The notes below the pieces were generated by a model. It worked only from the letters and a program-made list of their open reading frames with translations, searched no databases and was not told the DNA's origin. From NCBI GenBank assembly GCA_028281425.1, contig JANQJX010000037.1, positions 1 through 17,701 on the forward strand: 17,701 nucleotides of DNA, read 5' to 3'. The stretch comes from Simkania sp. (GTDB taxonomy: Bacteria > Chlamydiota > Chlamydiia > Chlamydiales > Simkaniaceae). This document shows, one piece after another, positions 7,114-15,917 of the stretch (positions within the stretch are counted from its first letter, which is position 1; every line of letters begins with the position of its first letter). Made by a program: the position numbers and the translations under genes.

Positions 7114-8922
7114 ATGATCTTTATATTGGCAGATCTGGGCAAGCATCTCTTCTTCAGAATCGATAATCCCTTTAAAAATCAGTCCTTTAGCAGGATCTAA
7201 AGTGACAACTTCTCCCTCTTTTAAAATCGAGCAAGCTCCATCAGCCCGAAGAAGGAGAGAAATGTTGAGTTTTTCAGCTACTTTTTTAGCCATTTCTTCA
7301 GAATGGAAATCATCAGGAGAATTCTGCAATATAATACCCATAGCTTCATGCAAAAAGGATTCATAATGCTCTTTAAAATGGGAAAAAATTACAATCTTTT
7401 TTTTGAGATCATAGTTCTCTTCAATCTCATGGGTTAAAATGAAACAAATTTTTCCATAGACCTTCTTACCTCTTCCTGGAACCCCTCGAACAAGAACATT
7501 TCCAATATGATCGACAAGCATTGTATTGGTTGTCCCAGTAATTCCAAAAGGGGACCCTGATGTTACAATAATCAGATCGCCATATTGTAAAAGGCGATTT
7601 TTAAGGGCAAAACAACTTGCTTTTGCAACTCCTTCTTTGAGATGATCAAAAGAAGCTAAAACGGGAATAATTCCCCAACTAAAGGTCAGTTGATGATAGG
7701 TTCTTTCATTGGGAGTAATAGCAATGATTGGCATTTTAGGACGAAATCGGGACATGATACGTGCTGTAAATCCCCCTGTTGTTAAAGCAATCAATGCTTT
7801 ACCATGACCTGCATAAGCAGTTTTAACAGCAGCTAAAGCAACCGAGGCAGAGATATCATTAAATGTATATTTTGCCACATCATGGTAGAAAAATTCTTCA
7901 TAAGAAAATTCTTTTTCAGTCGCAATAATGGTATTTCGCATTAGCCGAACCGTTTCAATAGGATATTTTCCAATGGCCGTCTCTCCAGAAAGCATCACAG
8001 CAGAAGCACTATCATAAATGGCATTGGCAACATCTGACACTTCAGCACGTGTAGGACGGGGATGTTTAATCATTGAATCGAGCATTTGTGTTGCTATCAC
8101 AACGGGTTTACAAGCTTGGCAACATTTTCGAATCATCATCTTCTGCAGCTTCGGCACTTCAGTAATAGGGAGTTCTACTCCGAGATCCCCTCTAGCTACC
8201 ATGATTCCATCACTCACTTGTAAAATAGAATCAAAATTTTTCACCCCAAGAGCATTTTCAACTTTTGCAACGACAAGAATAGATCCTGCTCCATGCTGAG
8301 TAAGAAGTTTTTTAATTTCTAAAACGTGACTTGCAGAACGAATAAAAGAAGCTGCTAAGATATCAACCTCATTTTTACATCCAAAGATGATATCTTTCTG
8401 GTCTTGCTCTGTAATTGCTGGAAGACTTAAATCGACATAAGGAATATTGACCCCTTTTTGACTTTCCAAAATAGCAGGATTTTCAATTCTGATAACAAGA
8501 TAATCTTTTGTTTTTTCAATCACTTTTGAAGTGATGTATCCATCATCAAAAAGGATGATTGCATGCAAGGGAATATCATCGATAATATCAAAAGGAATTA
8601 AAGAAATCTCATTGTCACTTCCCTCAATCGAAGAGCGAACGATCTTAAGCTTTTGCTTTCTTTTTAGAATAAGACGCTCTCCCTGGATTTTGCAAACACG
8701 AATCTCAGGTCCTTTGGTATCAAGCATGATTGCAAGAGAACTCTTTTTTTCAATCCGTCCCTTTTTAAGCATATCAATTGTTTTTTGATGCTGGGAATGA
8801 TCTCCATGACTCATGTTGACACGTGCTACATTCATGCCTGCATCGATAAGTTGCAAAATTTTACTATAACTTGCAACAGATGGGCCTATTGTACAAACAA
8901 TCTTTGTTCGCGTTTGCATCAC
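7111..8922 (-). CDS. pyk: Pyruvate kinase with extra C-terminal PEP-utiliser-like domain
   Basis: This enzyme makes pyruvate and ATP from phosphoenolpyruvate and ADP in the last step of glycolysis. Canonical motifs are present: TKIVCTIGP at the N-terminus, MLDTKGPEIR (66-75), the catalytic Lys K220 in VAKVEN, ARGDLGVE (243-250) and ATQMLDSM (277-284, with Asp where Glu is usual). The barrel, B domain and C domain end near residue 470. The remaining 130 residues begin HIGNVLVRGVPGRGKKVYG, which matches the linker of the extra C-terminal domain of Bacillus-type pyruvate kinases; the usual T-S-H block is replaced by DDFHSEEMAKK. Chlamydia trachomatis Pyk (about 485 residues, from memory) lacks it. 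The start is either the GTG at 8922 (AGGGG about 9 bases upstream) or the ATG three bases later. Confidence 0.93.
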   Translation of the reverse strand: MMQTRTKIVCTIGPSVASYSKILQLIDAGMNVARVNMSHGDHSQHQKTIDMLKKGRIEKKSSLAIMLDTKGPEIRVCKIQGERLILKRKQKLKIVRSSIEGSDNEISLIPFDIIDDIPLHAIILFDDGYITSKVIEKTKDYLVIRIENPAILESQKGVNIPYVDLSLPAITEQDQKDIIFGCKNEVDILAASFIRSASHVLEIKKLLTQHGAGSILVVAKVENALGVKNFDSILQVSDGIMVARGDLGVELPITEVPKLQKMMIRKCCQACKPVVIATQMLDSMIKHPRPTRAEVSDVANAIYDSASAVMLSGETAIGKYPIETVRLMRNTIIATEKEFSYEEFFYHDVAKYTFNDISASVALAAVKTAYAGHGKALIALTTGGFTARIMSRFRPKMPIIAITPNERTYHQLTFSWGIIPVLASFDHLKEGVAKASCFALKNRLLQYGDLIIVTSGSPFGITGTTNTMLVDHIGNVLVRGVPGRGKKVYGKICFILTHEIEENYDLKKKIVIFSHFKEHYESFLHEAMGIILQNSPDDFHSEEMAKKVAEKLNISLLLRADGACSILKEGEVVTLDPAKGLIFKGIIDSEEEMLAQICQYKDH

Positions 8923-9199
8923 CTAAAAAATCCCCTTTAATCTCAATTCCATTGTACTACTTCTTATATGAACGGATTTAATATTAAAATCATTTCTTAT
9001 TTTATCTCCAAAACCCCTCTGAATGCCACCTCTTTTTGCTTCAGCACTGCATAAATTGCGGGAAGAACAGGTATATGTTACCCTACCTTTAAAGCTCAAA
9101 AGAAGATCCAAGTCTACCATATTTACGAATTGTAGCGCAGTTGCAAATCTTTGTTAGAGGGATCCTCTTGGGCAATGAACCCATGCGAGATCCATAAGG
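8923..9199. other. Gap upstream of pyk, no gene recognised
   Basis: This stretch must hold the leftward pyk promoter; TACAAT (minus strand, 8956-8951) could be a -10, but no matching -35 is seen. Short minus-strand open frames here have no Shine-Dalgarno or recognisable domain. Together with the transposase remnant to its right it looks like decaying DNA. Confidence 0.5.
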
Positions 9200-9664
9200 A
9201 TATCAAGTGATCACATTCTGTCTCCATCCCTATCTATAGAGAACATTCACAATACTTGGCACCTATTCCCTTGAATATGAGTTTAAGCATCTCATGATTG
9301 CAATTGTATATGCAAGGATTTGTGGAGCAAATCATCTTGAGTCCATATTCAATGATATTGAATCGAAAATCAATGGACTTTGAGCAACATTAGAGTTCCA
9401 AAATCCTCCATCATCTAAGACATTTTGATGGTGATTGGTTTTGATGAATCCTGAAGAGCTAAATAGAGCGTTTATGAGCTTTATTCAAGAAATCAGGAAG
9501 GTTTTTTTCTGAGGGGAGGCAATAGGCAGAGATTGAATCTAATTGATAGGAAAACAAGTAGAAGGGGGAAAAGAGAAGGGATGAAAGCTTTGCATACGGG
9601 TTTGGCTTGGTCTTCGTCAATGCAGCTGATGCTTGACCAAATAAAAATAGTAGACAAAAATTAA
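9200..9664 (+). pseudogene. Decayed ISAs1-family (H-repeat type) transposase, N-terminal half only
   Basis: No long ORF exists, but reading through stops gives a nearly gapless match to the order of motifs in ISAs1/H-repeat transposases such as E. coli YhhI. One frame (9273 to about 9500) reads HLMIAIVYARICGANHLESI, then PPSSKTF (the IP-x-HDT position), then LMNPEELNRAFMSFIQEI (the SPAKFHECFINW position), with four internal stops. A second frame (about 9505-9664) reads LIDRKTSRRG (the IDGKT block, holding the first catalytic Asp) and ALHTGLAWSSSMQLMLDQIK (ALHLVSAWSS-type block), then stops. An upstream frame at about 9215-9272 may hold the extreme N-terminus. The C-terminal half, with the other catalytic acids, is missing, so the element is dead. 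No terminal inverted repeats were found. Alignment is by memory of the family. Confidence 0.75.
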
Positions 9665-9724
9665 ATTTTTAAAATAAAATCCTTTCTGAAATTTCAGTTC
9701 ATAAATCAAAAAAATGGTCTTAAA

Positions 9725-9991
9725 ATGTCTGTCATAGAAGCACTTGTTAGCCCTATAAGCTATCTCCAGAAACCTTCAAGAGATCTTATAAATCTTATCC
9801 GTAATAGGGACAGAACTCCCACTGTTGCTGAGTTAAAAATTAAAACTCATCAAATCATGCAAAAATACCTTCCTGGATTAAAAGCAATAGAGACTTTTTC
9901 TTCTATTATGATAATGGTCTCTCTGATTTCTTGTGTGGTATTTAAATCTCTTATTTTGAAATGCTTGAGTATAATGACACTTATTTGTTAG
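9725..9991 (+). CDS. Small hypothetical membrane protein, possibly frameshifted
   Basis: This is an 88-codon ORF of unknown function. Residues 1-58 are polar and helical in appearance; from about 59 the sequence is strongly hydrophobic (SIMIMVSLISCVVFKSLIL). There is no clear Shine-Dalgarno before the ATG. After the TTTT run at 9954-9957 another frame continues in a protein-like way: EMLEYNDTYLLVIGIGVIFK, ending at TAA 10024-10026. That would give a hairpin of two membrane segments joined by a short acidic turn, so the present reading end may result from a one-base loss, and the gene may be a pseudogene of about 300 bases. A two-helix hairpin is reminiscent of chlamydial inclusion-membrane proteins but is too generic for a claim. 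It lies between transposase debris and uvrA. Confidence 0.4.
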   Translation: MSVIEALVSPISYLQKPSRDLINLIRNRDRTPTVAELKIKTHQIMQKYLPGLKAIETFSSIMIMVSLISCVVFKSLILKCLSIMTLIC

Positions 9992-10102
9992 TGATAGGAA
10001 TTGGTGTGATTTTTAAGCACTTTTAAAAAATATTTGATAAATCCGCCGCCACCTGAAGAATGAAATGTTGGTGATAAAAACTCTCAAAATAAGGAAAAAC
10101 TC

Positions 10103-10132
10103 TTTATCCAAGTGACTCTAATAGCTTATACT
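10103..10132 (+). promoter_or_regulatory. Possible uvrA promoter
   Basis: TTTATC (10103-10108), an 18-base spacer and TATACT (10127-10132) lie just before the uvrA ATG at 10140. Transcription would begin at or within a base or two of the ATG, giving a leaderless message. The -10 is good and the -35 weak. Confidence 0.3.
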
Positions 10133-10139
10133 TTTTGTC

Positions 10140-13100
10140 ATGAAACAACACCCTCTTCGACTCAAAAAAGTTAAAGTCCATAATTTAAAAGAAATCGACT
10201 TAATTCTTCGTCCTAAAGAGCTTATTGTATTTACAGGTGTTTCGGGATCAGGAAAATCTTCCCTTGCATTTGATACGATTTATGTCGAAGGACAAAGACG
10301 TTATATCGAATCCCTTTCCAATCATGCAAGACGCCATATGGGAAATTTTCCCAAACCGGATGCTGAAGCTATAGAAGGCATTTCACCAACCATTGCCATC
10401 GAGCAAAAAAAGGGAGCCTATAACCCCAGGTCAACAGTAGGGACAATGACGGCTATTTATGACTACTTAAGGGTTCTTTTTGCGCGTGTTGGAACTCCCT
10501 ATTGTCCAATAAGTCAAGAAAAAGTTAAACCCCAAAGCTTGCAACATATCATTTCAACTGTCTTTTCTTTTAAAAAAGGAAGCAAGCTCATCATCTTAGC
10601 TCCTTACGTTTCGCAAAAGAAAGGAGAGTTTAAAGAACTCTTTGAAGATTTGATCCGAAAAGGATTCCTACGTGTACGACTCGATGGTCATCTTGTCGAT
10701 TTAAGTGAACCTATAAATCTCGACAAATCGGTATCTCATACTCTTGATTTAGTTGTGGACCGTCTTGTCTTAAATGAGGCCAATAAAAACCGCTTGATCG
10801 AATCTTTGACTTATGCTCTTGAGTTGGGCAAAGGTGTTTTATCTGTTTTAGATCCTCTCACAAATGTTGAAACGCTTTTTTCTAAACATGCATATGCACA
10901 AAAATCTAAACAATCTTATCTTCCCTTAGAACCTCATGACTTTTCCTTCAATCATCCTTTAGGAATGTGTGAAAATTGTGAAGGGCTCGGTAAAATTCAA
11001 GATTTTGATTTGGATTTAGTGATTGATCCTAAGCTGAGTATTGCTGAAAACTGCTGCTCAATTGCTGGCGATTTTAAAACATTAAAATGGGGAAATATCT
11101 ATAGGAACCTCTCATCGATGTATCGATTTGATCTCAATACCCCTTGGGAAAAGCTTTCAACACGCGCAAAAAATATCTTTTTATATGGAAATAAAAAGAA
11201 ATGGACACCCATGCGTTTTGTTCATCCAAAAAAAAATCTAGAATGGACAGAATATATTCATTGGAAGGGGGTGATTTTTGAAGCTAAAAAAAACTTAAGC
11301 GCAGCTAAAAGTTCTTTTTATCGTGCTAAAAAAGAAAAACTGATGCAAGAAATGACCTGCCCTTTTTGCTCAGGCTCTCGTCTTAAACCTTATCCTTCTC
11401 ATGTTAAGCTTGGAGATCAAACGCTCCACCAAATCACAGCAATGGCAATTGATGAGTGTTTAGAGTTTTTCTCTAAACTCACTCTGCCCCCTTTTGAAAA
11501 ACGTATTGCCCGTGAGCTTTTATCAGAAATTCAAAAGCGCTTGACTTGTTTAACTCAAATGGGCCTGAGTTACCTTTGTCTCAACCGAAGTGTTCCCACA
11601 TTATCAGGAGGAGAAGTGCAACGGCTTAGGCTGACTTCCCAAATCGGATCTGCACTTGTAGGTTCTACTTACATCTTAGATGAGCCCTCCGTCGGTCTTC
11701 ATGCACGTGACCACATAAAACTTATCAAAATGCTTAAAGCACTCCGTGATCTTGGAAACCGAGTGATCGTTGTTGAACATGATGAAGAAATGATAAAAGC
11801 AGCTAATCATATTGTAGATATAGGTCCTAAAGCAGGCATCCACGGAGGGAAAATTGTTGCACAAGGAAACGTGATGGATTTAATCCAAACTAAAGAATCC
11901 TTAACAGGGGCTTATCTTAGTGGGAAATATTCCATTCCCATTCCCCAAAAAAGAAGAAAAATCGGGAAAAAAAAACTTACCATCCTTAAAGCCTCCCAAA
12001 ATAATTTAAAAGAGATTTCTCTTTCGATTCCTCTTGAATGCTTCGTGACTATCACAGGGGTTTCAGGATCGGGAAAGTCTTCTCTTGTTCAAGAGATTAT
12101 CTATCCTTTTCTTTCGAATCATTTGCAACGCTCAGACAAGAAAGTGGGAAAACATAAAAAAATAGAAGGAACTGAGCATCTCGATAAAGTCATTGCAATC
12201 GATCAATCTCCTATCGGACGTACTCCTAGATCCAATCCAAGCACTTATATCAAACTCTTTGATCTTATCCGTTCTCACTATGCTAAGCTCCCTCAAAGTG
12301 TCTCTCGTGGTTATAAAAGTGGACGCTTTAGCTTTAATGTTGCAGAAGGCTCTTGTCCCAAATGTCTTGGAATGGGGGCGATTTGTATCGATATGGATTT
12401 TATGGAAGATGTTTGGAAGGAGTGTCCTCTTTGCAAAGGAAAACGCTTTGATCAAGCAACTTTAGAAATTTGTTACAAGGGAAAATCGATTCATGATGTT
12501 TTAGAGATGAGTGTTGAAAAGGCCCTTGCTTTTTTTGAAGCAATTCCCTCTATTTTTGAAAAACTCTCTTTGCTCTCAAGAGTAGGGCTGGGCTATTTAA
12601 CTCTTGGGCAATCATCAACGACCTTATCCGGAGGAGAAGCACAAAGAATTAAACTTGCAAAAGAACTCGTACGTCCTGCAAGTGGCCAAACCCTCTATAT
12701 TTTAGATGAACCCACAACAGGCCTTCACTTTCATGATATTTCAAAATTAATTTCTATTTTAGATGAGCTTGTTGCAGGAGGAAATTCTATTTTAATGATC
12801 GAGCATCACATGGATCTTATCAAACGTTCTGATTATGTGATTGATCTTGGCCCTGAAGGAGGAGATGCAGGAGGAAACGTTATCGGTGAAGGACCTCCCG
12901 AAATGATCGCCCAATTAAATTCTCCAACAGGAAAAGCCTTGCGAGCTCTCTTCAAGAAAAAAAAAGAACAAAAACTTCTCTCAAATAAAGATTCTCTGCC
13001 CCAAGTCGATACAATTGAAATTAAAAATGCCTACCAAAACAACTTAAAAAATATCTCTCTTTCAATTCCAAGAGAAAAAATCACTATTTTTACAGGCCCT

Positions 13101-15797
13101 TCGGGATCAGGAAAATCTTCTTTAGCATTTGAAACTCTTTATGCCGAAGGACAACGACGTTACGTTGAATCCCTCCCTTCTTATGCCCGTCAGTTTATCA
13201 AGCAAATGCCTCGTCCTAAAGTTGAACAAATCGATGGGCTTTCTCCTTCTATTGCAATTGAACAAAAACATCATGCAGGCAATCCCCGTTCTACAGTTGG
13301 GACAATGACAGAGATCTATGATTTTCTTCGTCTTATCTATGCCCATTTGGGAGTTGCCCATTGCATAGAAACAGGTGAAAAGGTGGAGTCTATTACAAAA
13401 GAATACGTCATCAATGCTTTGATGAAGCTTCCTTCAAAAACAGCCATTTATCTTTTAGCTCCTCTTCCCAACCCTTTACATGAACCCTTTGAAGAGATAC
13501 AAAAAAAACTGTTGCAAAAAGGGTTTTTGCGTATCAGGCTCAATGGAACATATTATGCTCTCGATGAGCCTATCCTTTATGAAAAAACAAAAAAAAACAT
13601 CTGTTTTCTTGTCATTGATCGGATGAAAATCCATCCTGGCATTGAAAATCGCCTTTTTGAAGCCATAGAGCAAATAGAAAAGATCACACCCCATCCTTTT
13701 GTCGTTGCAACTTCTAAGCAAGATTTTTTATTTAATCTTTCTTTTGCCGCTCCAAGAAGTGGAAAAAGTTATCCTCCACTCACTCCTCATACGTTTTCTT
13801 TTAATGCCGAAGAAGGGATGTGCCCCGAATGTTTAGGTCTTGGTTTTCAGTGGGGGATCAATCTCCTTAAACATCAAAAAATCATGCGCCTTTCTACTTA
13901 CGCTTTGATGAAACATCTCATGAAAGAGGAAATGACAGAAAAAGCCAAAGCACTTCTTTTTCTTTTTTTCAAAAAAGAAAATATTGATCCCAAGACCCCT
14001 TTATACCAACTTCCCATTGACACACTGCACGTTCTTTTAAACGGAAAGAAAGCAAAGGATTCTTTTTCTTTTCAAGGTCTCACTTTAGAATGGGAAGGGA
14101 TCCACAATACCTTGCTCAAAGGGGTAAAAGGAGGCACAAATAGACTTAAAAGCTCTCTTATTCCCCTTCTTGAAGAAAGCCTTTGTATAAGCTGCAAGGG
14201 AGAGCGCCTTAATCGATTTGCTCGCCATGTAGAAATCAAGGGAATCACACTTGGAACACTCACCGCTTTACCTCTAAAAGAAACATTTGCTTTTATCTCC
14301 TCCCTTGATTCAAAGAAAAATCAATTTTTAAAAGATGTTTTTAAGCAAATCAAAGACCGTCTTCACTTTCTCATCGATATGGGTCTTCACTATTTATCTC
14401 TTCATCGAAAGGCTTCTACACTCAGTGGAGGAGAAACAGAGCGCATCCAACTTGCAAGGCAACTTGGAACCACATTCAGTGGCTGCCTTTATGTTCTTGA
14501 TGAACCCACAATGGGTCTTCATCCTAAAAATAGCAGTCAACTTCACAAAGCTCTTAAAAAGCTCTCTTCATTAGGAAATACGCTCGTTCTTGTTGAACAT
14601 GATCCTATGACTTTAAAAATTGCCGATCATATCGTTGATTTTGGTCCACGAGCAGGAAATCAAGGAGGAGAGGTGATGGCTCAGGGAACTTATGAAGAAA
14701 TTAAAAAAAATAAATTCTCTACTACAGGGCAATATCTCTCTCAAAAAAAAACGATTCCTCTTCCTCAAAAACGGCGATCTTCATCTTCTTTTATCGAAAT
14801 CAAAAATGCAAAAAAGCATAACTTAAAAAATCTCAATGTACGCATTCCAACAGGTGTCCTCACTTGCATTAGTGGTGTTTCAGGATCAGGAAAATCTACT
14901 TTGATCCATTATCTTTTAAAAAAAGGCCTTCAGCTCCATTTAGCTAAAAGATCTAAAAATCCTTCAATTACAATCGATGAAGCCACCATTGAAAGGATTG
15001 ATCAGTTTGATAAATTGATTGTCATCGATCAAAATCCACTTGGCCACACCATTCGTTCTGATGTTTGCACTTATAGTGATCTTCTAACCCCTATTCGGCA
15101 ATTTTATAGTGAGCTTCCCGAAGCTAAAATCAAAGGCCTCAAACCCAAACATTTTAGCTACAATCATCTGCAGGGAATGTGTCGCTCTTGTTTTGGGCTT
15201 GGTTTCAAAACGATTTCTCTTCAATTCTTACCTTCTCTTAAAGTCACTTGTGAGAGTTGTTTTGGCTACCGTTTAAACCCTCTAAGCAATCAAATCGCTT
15301 ATAAAGGCAAAAAACTAGGAGATCTTCTAAAGTTGACAATCGACCAAATTGCAACCTTTTTGCCTCCCATTTTTAAACTTCAAAAAAAATTACAATCACT
15401 TAAAAATGTTGGTTTGAATTATCTCTCTTTAGGGCAGCCTACCTCTTCTCTTTCTGGGGGAGAAGCATCCCGTCTCCGTCTTTCCCGAGAGCTTGCCAAA
15501 AGGGCGACTGGAAAAACTCTCTACCTTTTTGACGAACCCACAATGGGTCTTCACTTAGAGGATATTCATCAACTCATCCCCCTTTTTCAAGCACTTGTCA
15601 ATCAAGGAAATACACTGATCATCATCGAACATCATCTCGATATTTTAAAAATAGCAGATCATATTATCGATTTGGGCCCTGAAGCAGGAGAAAAAGGGGG
15701 GGAGGTGATTGCTCAAGGCTCCCCAGAAGAAATTATGCAATCCCCCTTTTCTTCTACAGGCCACTATTTACACAATCTCCTTCATATGATAGGATGA
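10140..15797 (+). CDS. uvrA: Double-length excinuclease ABC subunit A (tandem UvrA fusion)
   Basis: UvrA is the damage-sensing ATPase of nucleotide excision repair and normally has two ABC modules in about 940 residues. This 1885-residue protein is two complete UvrA copies joined near residue 945. Walker A motifs start at G33, G640, G986 and G1579 (G-V/P-SGSGKS-S/T). LSGGE signatures are at 488, 829, 1428 and 1771. Walker B Asp residues are D514, D856, D1454 and D1798. Zinc-binding CxxC pairs are kept in both copies, for example around 739-767 and 1681-1707. No module has lost a key motif. A double UvrA is a chlamydial trait (CT333, about 1786 residues, beside pyk CT332, from memory). The start is fixed by the normal N-terminal strand; there is no Shine-Dalgarno. 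One chain could act as a covalent dimer. Confidence 0.97.
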   Translation: MKQHPLRLKKVKVHNLKEIDLILRPKELIVFTGVSGSGKSSLAFDTIYVEGQRRYIESLSNHARRHMGNFPKPDAEAIEGISPTIAIEQKKGAYNPRSTVGTMTAIYDYLRVLFARVGTPYCPISQEKVKPQSLQHIISTVFSFKKGSKLIILAPYVSQKKGEFKELFEDLIRKGFLRVRLDGHLVDLSEPINLDKSVSHTLDLVVDRLVLNEANKNRLIESLTYALELGKGVLSVLDPLTNVETLFSKHAYAQKSKQSYLPLEPHDFSFNHPLGMCENCEGLGKIQDFDLDLVIDPKLSIAENCCSIAGDFKTLKWGNIYRNLSSMYRFDLNTPWEKLSTRAKNIFLYGNKKKWTPMRFVHPKKNLEWTEYIHWKGVIFEAKKNLSAAKSSFYRAKKEKLMQEMTCPFCSGSRLKPYPSHVKLGDQTLHQITAMAIDECLEFFSKLTLPPFEKRIARELLSEIQKRLTCLTQMGLSYLCLNRSVPTLSGGEVQRLRLTSQIGSALVGSTYILDEPSVGLHARDHIKLIKMLKALRDLGNRVIVVEHDEEMIKAANHIVDIGPKAGIHGGKIVAQGNVMDLIQTKESLTGAYLSGKYSIPIPQKRRKIGKKKLTILKASQNNLKEISLSIPLECFVTITGVSGSGKSSLVQEIIYPFLSNHLQRSDKKVGKHKKIEGTEHLDKVIAIDQSPIGRTPRSNPSTYIKLFDLIRSHYAKLPQSVSRGYKSGRFSFNVAEGSCPKCLGMGAICIDMDFMEDVWKECPLCKGKRFDQATLEICYKGKSIHDVLEMSVEKALAFFEAIPSIFEKLSLLSRVGLGYLTLGQSSTTLSGGEAQRIKLAKELVRPASGQTLYILDEPTTGLHFHDISKLISILDELVAGGNSILMIEHHMDLIKRSDYVIDLGPEGGDAGGNVIGEGPPEMIAQLNSPTGKALRALFKKKKEQKLLSNKDSLPQVDTIEIKNAYQNNLKNISLSIPREKITIFTGPSGSGKSSLAFETLYAEGQRRYVESLPSYARQFIKQMPRPKVEQIDGLSPSIAIEQKHHAGNPRSTVGTMTEIYDFLRLIYAHLGVAHCIETGEKVESITKEYVINALMKLPSKTAIYLLAPLPNPLHEPFEEIQKKLLQKGFLRIRLNGTYYALDEPILYEKTKKNICFLVIDRMKIHPGIENRLFEAIEQIEKITPHPFVVATSKQDFLFNLSFAAPRSGKSYPPLTPHTFSFNAEEGMCPECLGLGFQWGINLLKHQKIMRLSTYALMKHLMKEEMTEKAKALLFLFFKKENIDPKTPLYQLPIDTLHVLLNGKKAKDSFSFQGLTLEWEGIHNTLLKGVKGGTNRLKSSLIPLLEESLCISCKGERLNRFARHVEIKGITLGTLTALPLKETFAFISSLDSKKNQFLKDVFKQIKDRLHFLIDMGLHYLSLHRKASTLSGGETERIQLARQLGTTFSGCLYVLDEPTMGLHPKNSSQLHKALKKLSSLGNTLVLVEHDPMTLKIADHIVDFGPRAGNQGGEVMAQGTYEEIKKNKFSTTGQYLSQKKTIPLPQKRRSSSSFIEIKNAKKHNLKNLNVRIPTGVLTCISGVSGSGKSTLIHYLLKKGLQLHLAKRSKNPSITIDEATIERIDQFDKLIVIDQNPLGHTIRSDVCTYSDLLTPIRQFYSELPEAKIKGLKPKHFSYNHLQGMCRSCFGLGFKTISLQFLPSLKVTCESCFGYRLNPLSNQIAYKGKKLGDLLKLTIDQIATFLPPIFKLQKKLQSLKNVGLNYLSLGQPTSSLSGGEASRLRLSRELAKRATGKTLYLFDEPTMGLHLEDIHQLIPLFQALVNQGNTLIIIEHHLDILKIADHIIDLGPEAGEKGGEVIAQGSPEEIMQSPFSSTGHYLHNLLHMIG
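15767..15795 (+). promoter_or_regulatory. Likely promoter of the SRP RNA gene, inside the 3' end of uvrA
   Basis: TTTACA (15767-15772), a 17-base spacer and TAGGAT (15790-15795) give a well-spaced sigma-70-type promoter. The inferred start, seven bases further on, coincides with the 5' end of the RNA terminal stem at 15803. The -10 runs into the uvrA stop codon (15795-15797). Confidence 0.55.
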
Positions 15798-15802
15798 GAT
15801 TT

Positions 15803-15898
15803 GCCGGGGAATTTTTGGATTCAATCACTCCGAACCAGGTCAGAACTGGAAAGTAGCAGCCTTAAGGAAGCTTTTTGATGTCAAAACCGCTCTCCGGC
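15803..15898 (+). ncRNA. ffs: Signal recognition particle 4.5S-type RNA
   Basis: The conserved SRP domain IV is recognisable: GGTCAG (15838-15843), a short stem closed by a GGAA tetraloop (ACT-GGAA-AGT) and GCAGCC (15855-15860), matching the Ffh-binding hairpin of E. coli 4.5S RNA. The ends pair perfectly allowing one G-U: GCCGGGGA (15803-15810) with TCTCCGGC (15891-15898). Inner complementarity (TTTTGG with TCAAAA) extends the rod. At 96 bases it is the short, Alu-less form. The RNA scaffolds Ffh for co-translational membrane targeting. It starts five bases after the uvrA stop codon and ends in a T run. Confidence 0.93.
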
Positions 15899-15904
15899 TT
15901 TTTT
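15891..15904 (+). terminator. End of SRP RNA: terminal stem followed by T run
   Basis: TCTCCGGC, the 3' strand of the GC-rich terminal stem, is followed directly by six T (15899-15904), so the RNA's own closing stem probably acts as the intrinsic terminator. Confidence 0.55.
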
Positions 15905-15917
15905 CTTCACTAAAACC

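Noticed and set aside
8923..9120. 65-codon minus-strand ORF just upstream of pyk
   Set aside because: No Shine-Dalgarno, no domain, and it occupies the expected pyk promoter region.
9123..9389. Minus-strand frame reading peptides such as CDHLISLWISHGFIAQEDPS, with one internal stop
   Set aside because: It looks somewhat protein-like and briefly recalls the LI-x-LW-x3-GFI pattern of NB-ARC proteins, but most of it is antisense to the ISAs1 remnant, which matches its family over a much longer stretch. Only 9123-9199 is not explained that way.
9686..9697. Perfect 12-base palindrome CTGAAATTTCAG upstream of the small membrane ORF
   Set aside because: Short palindromes are expected in AT-rich DNA; no second copy or promoter context supports an operator.
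12132..12455. 107-codon minus-strand ORF within uvrA
   Set aside because: Antisense shadow of a conserved UvrA zinc-binding region.
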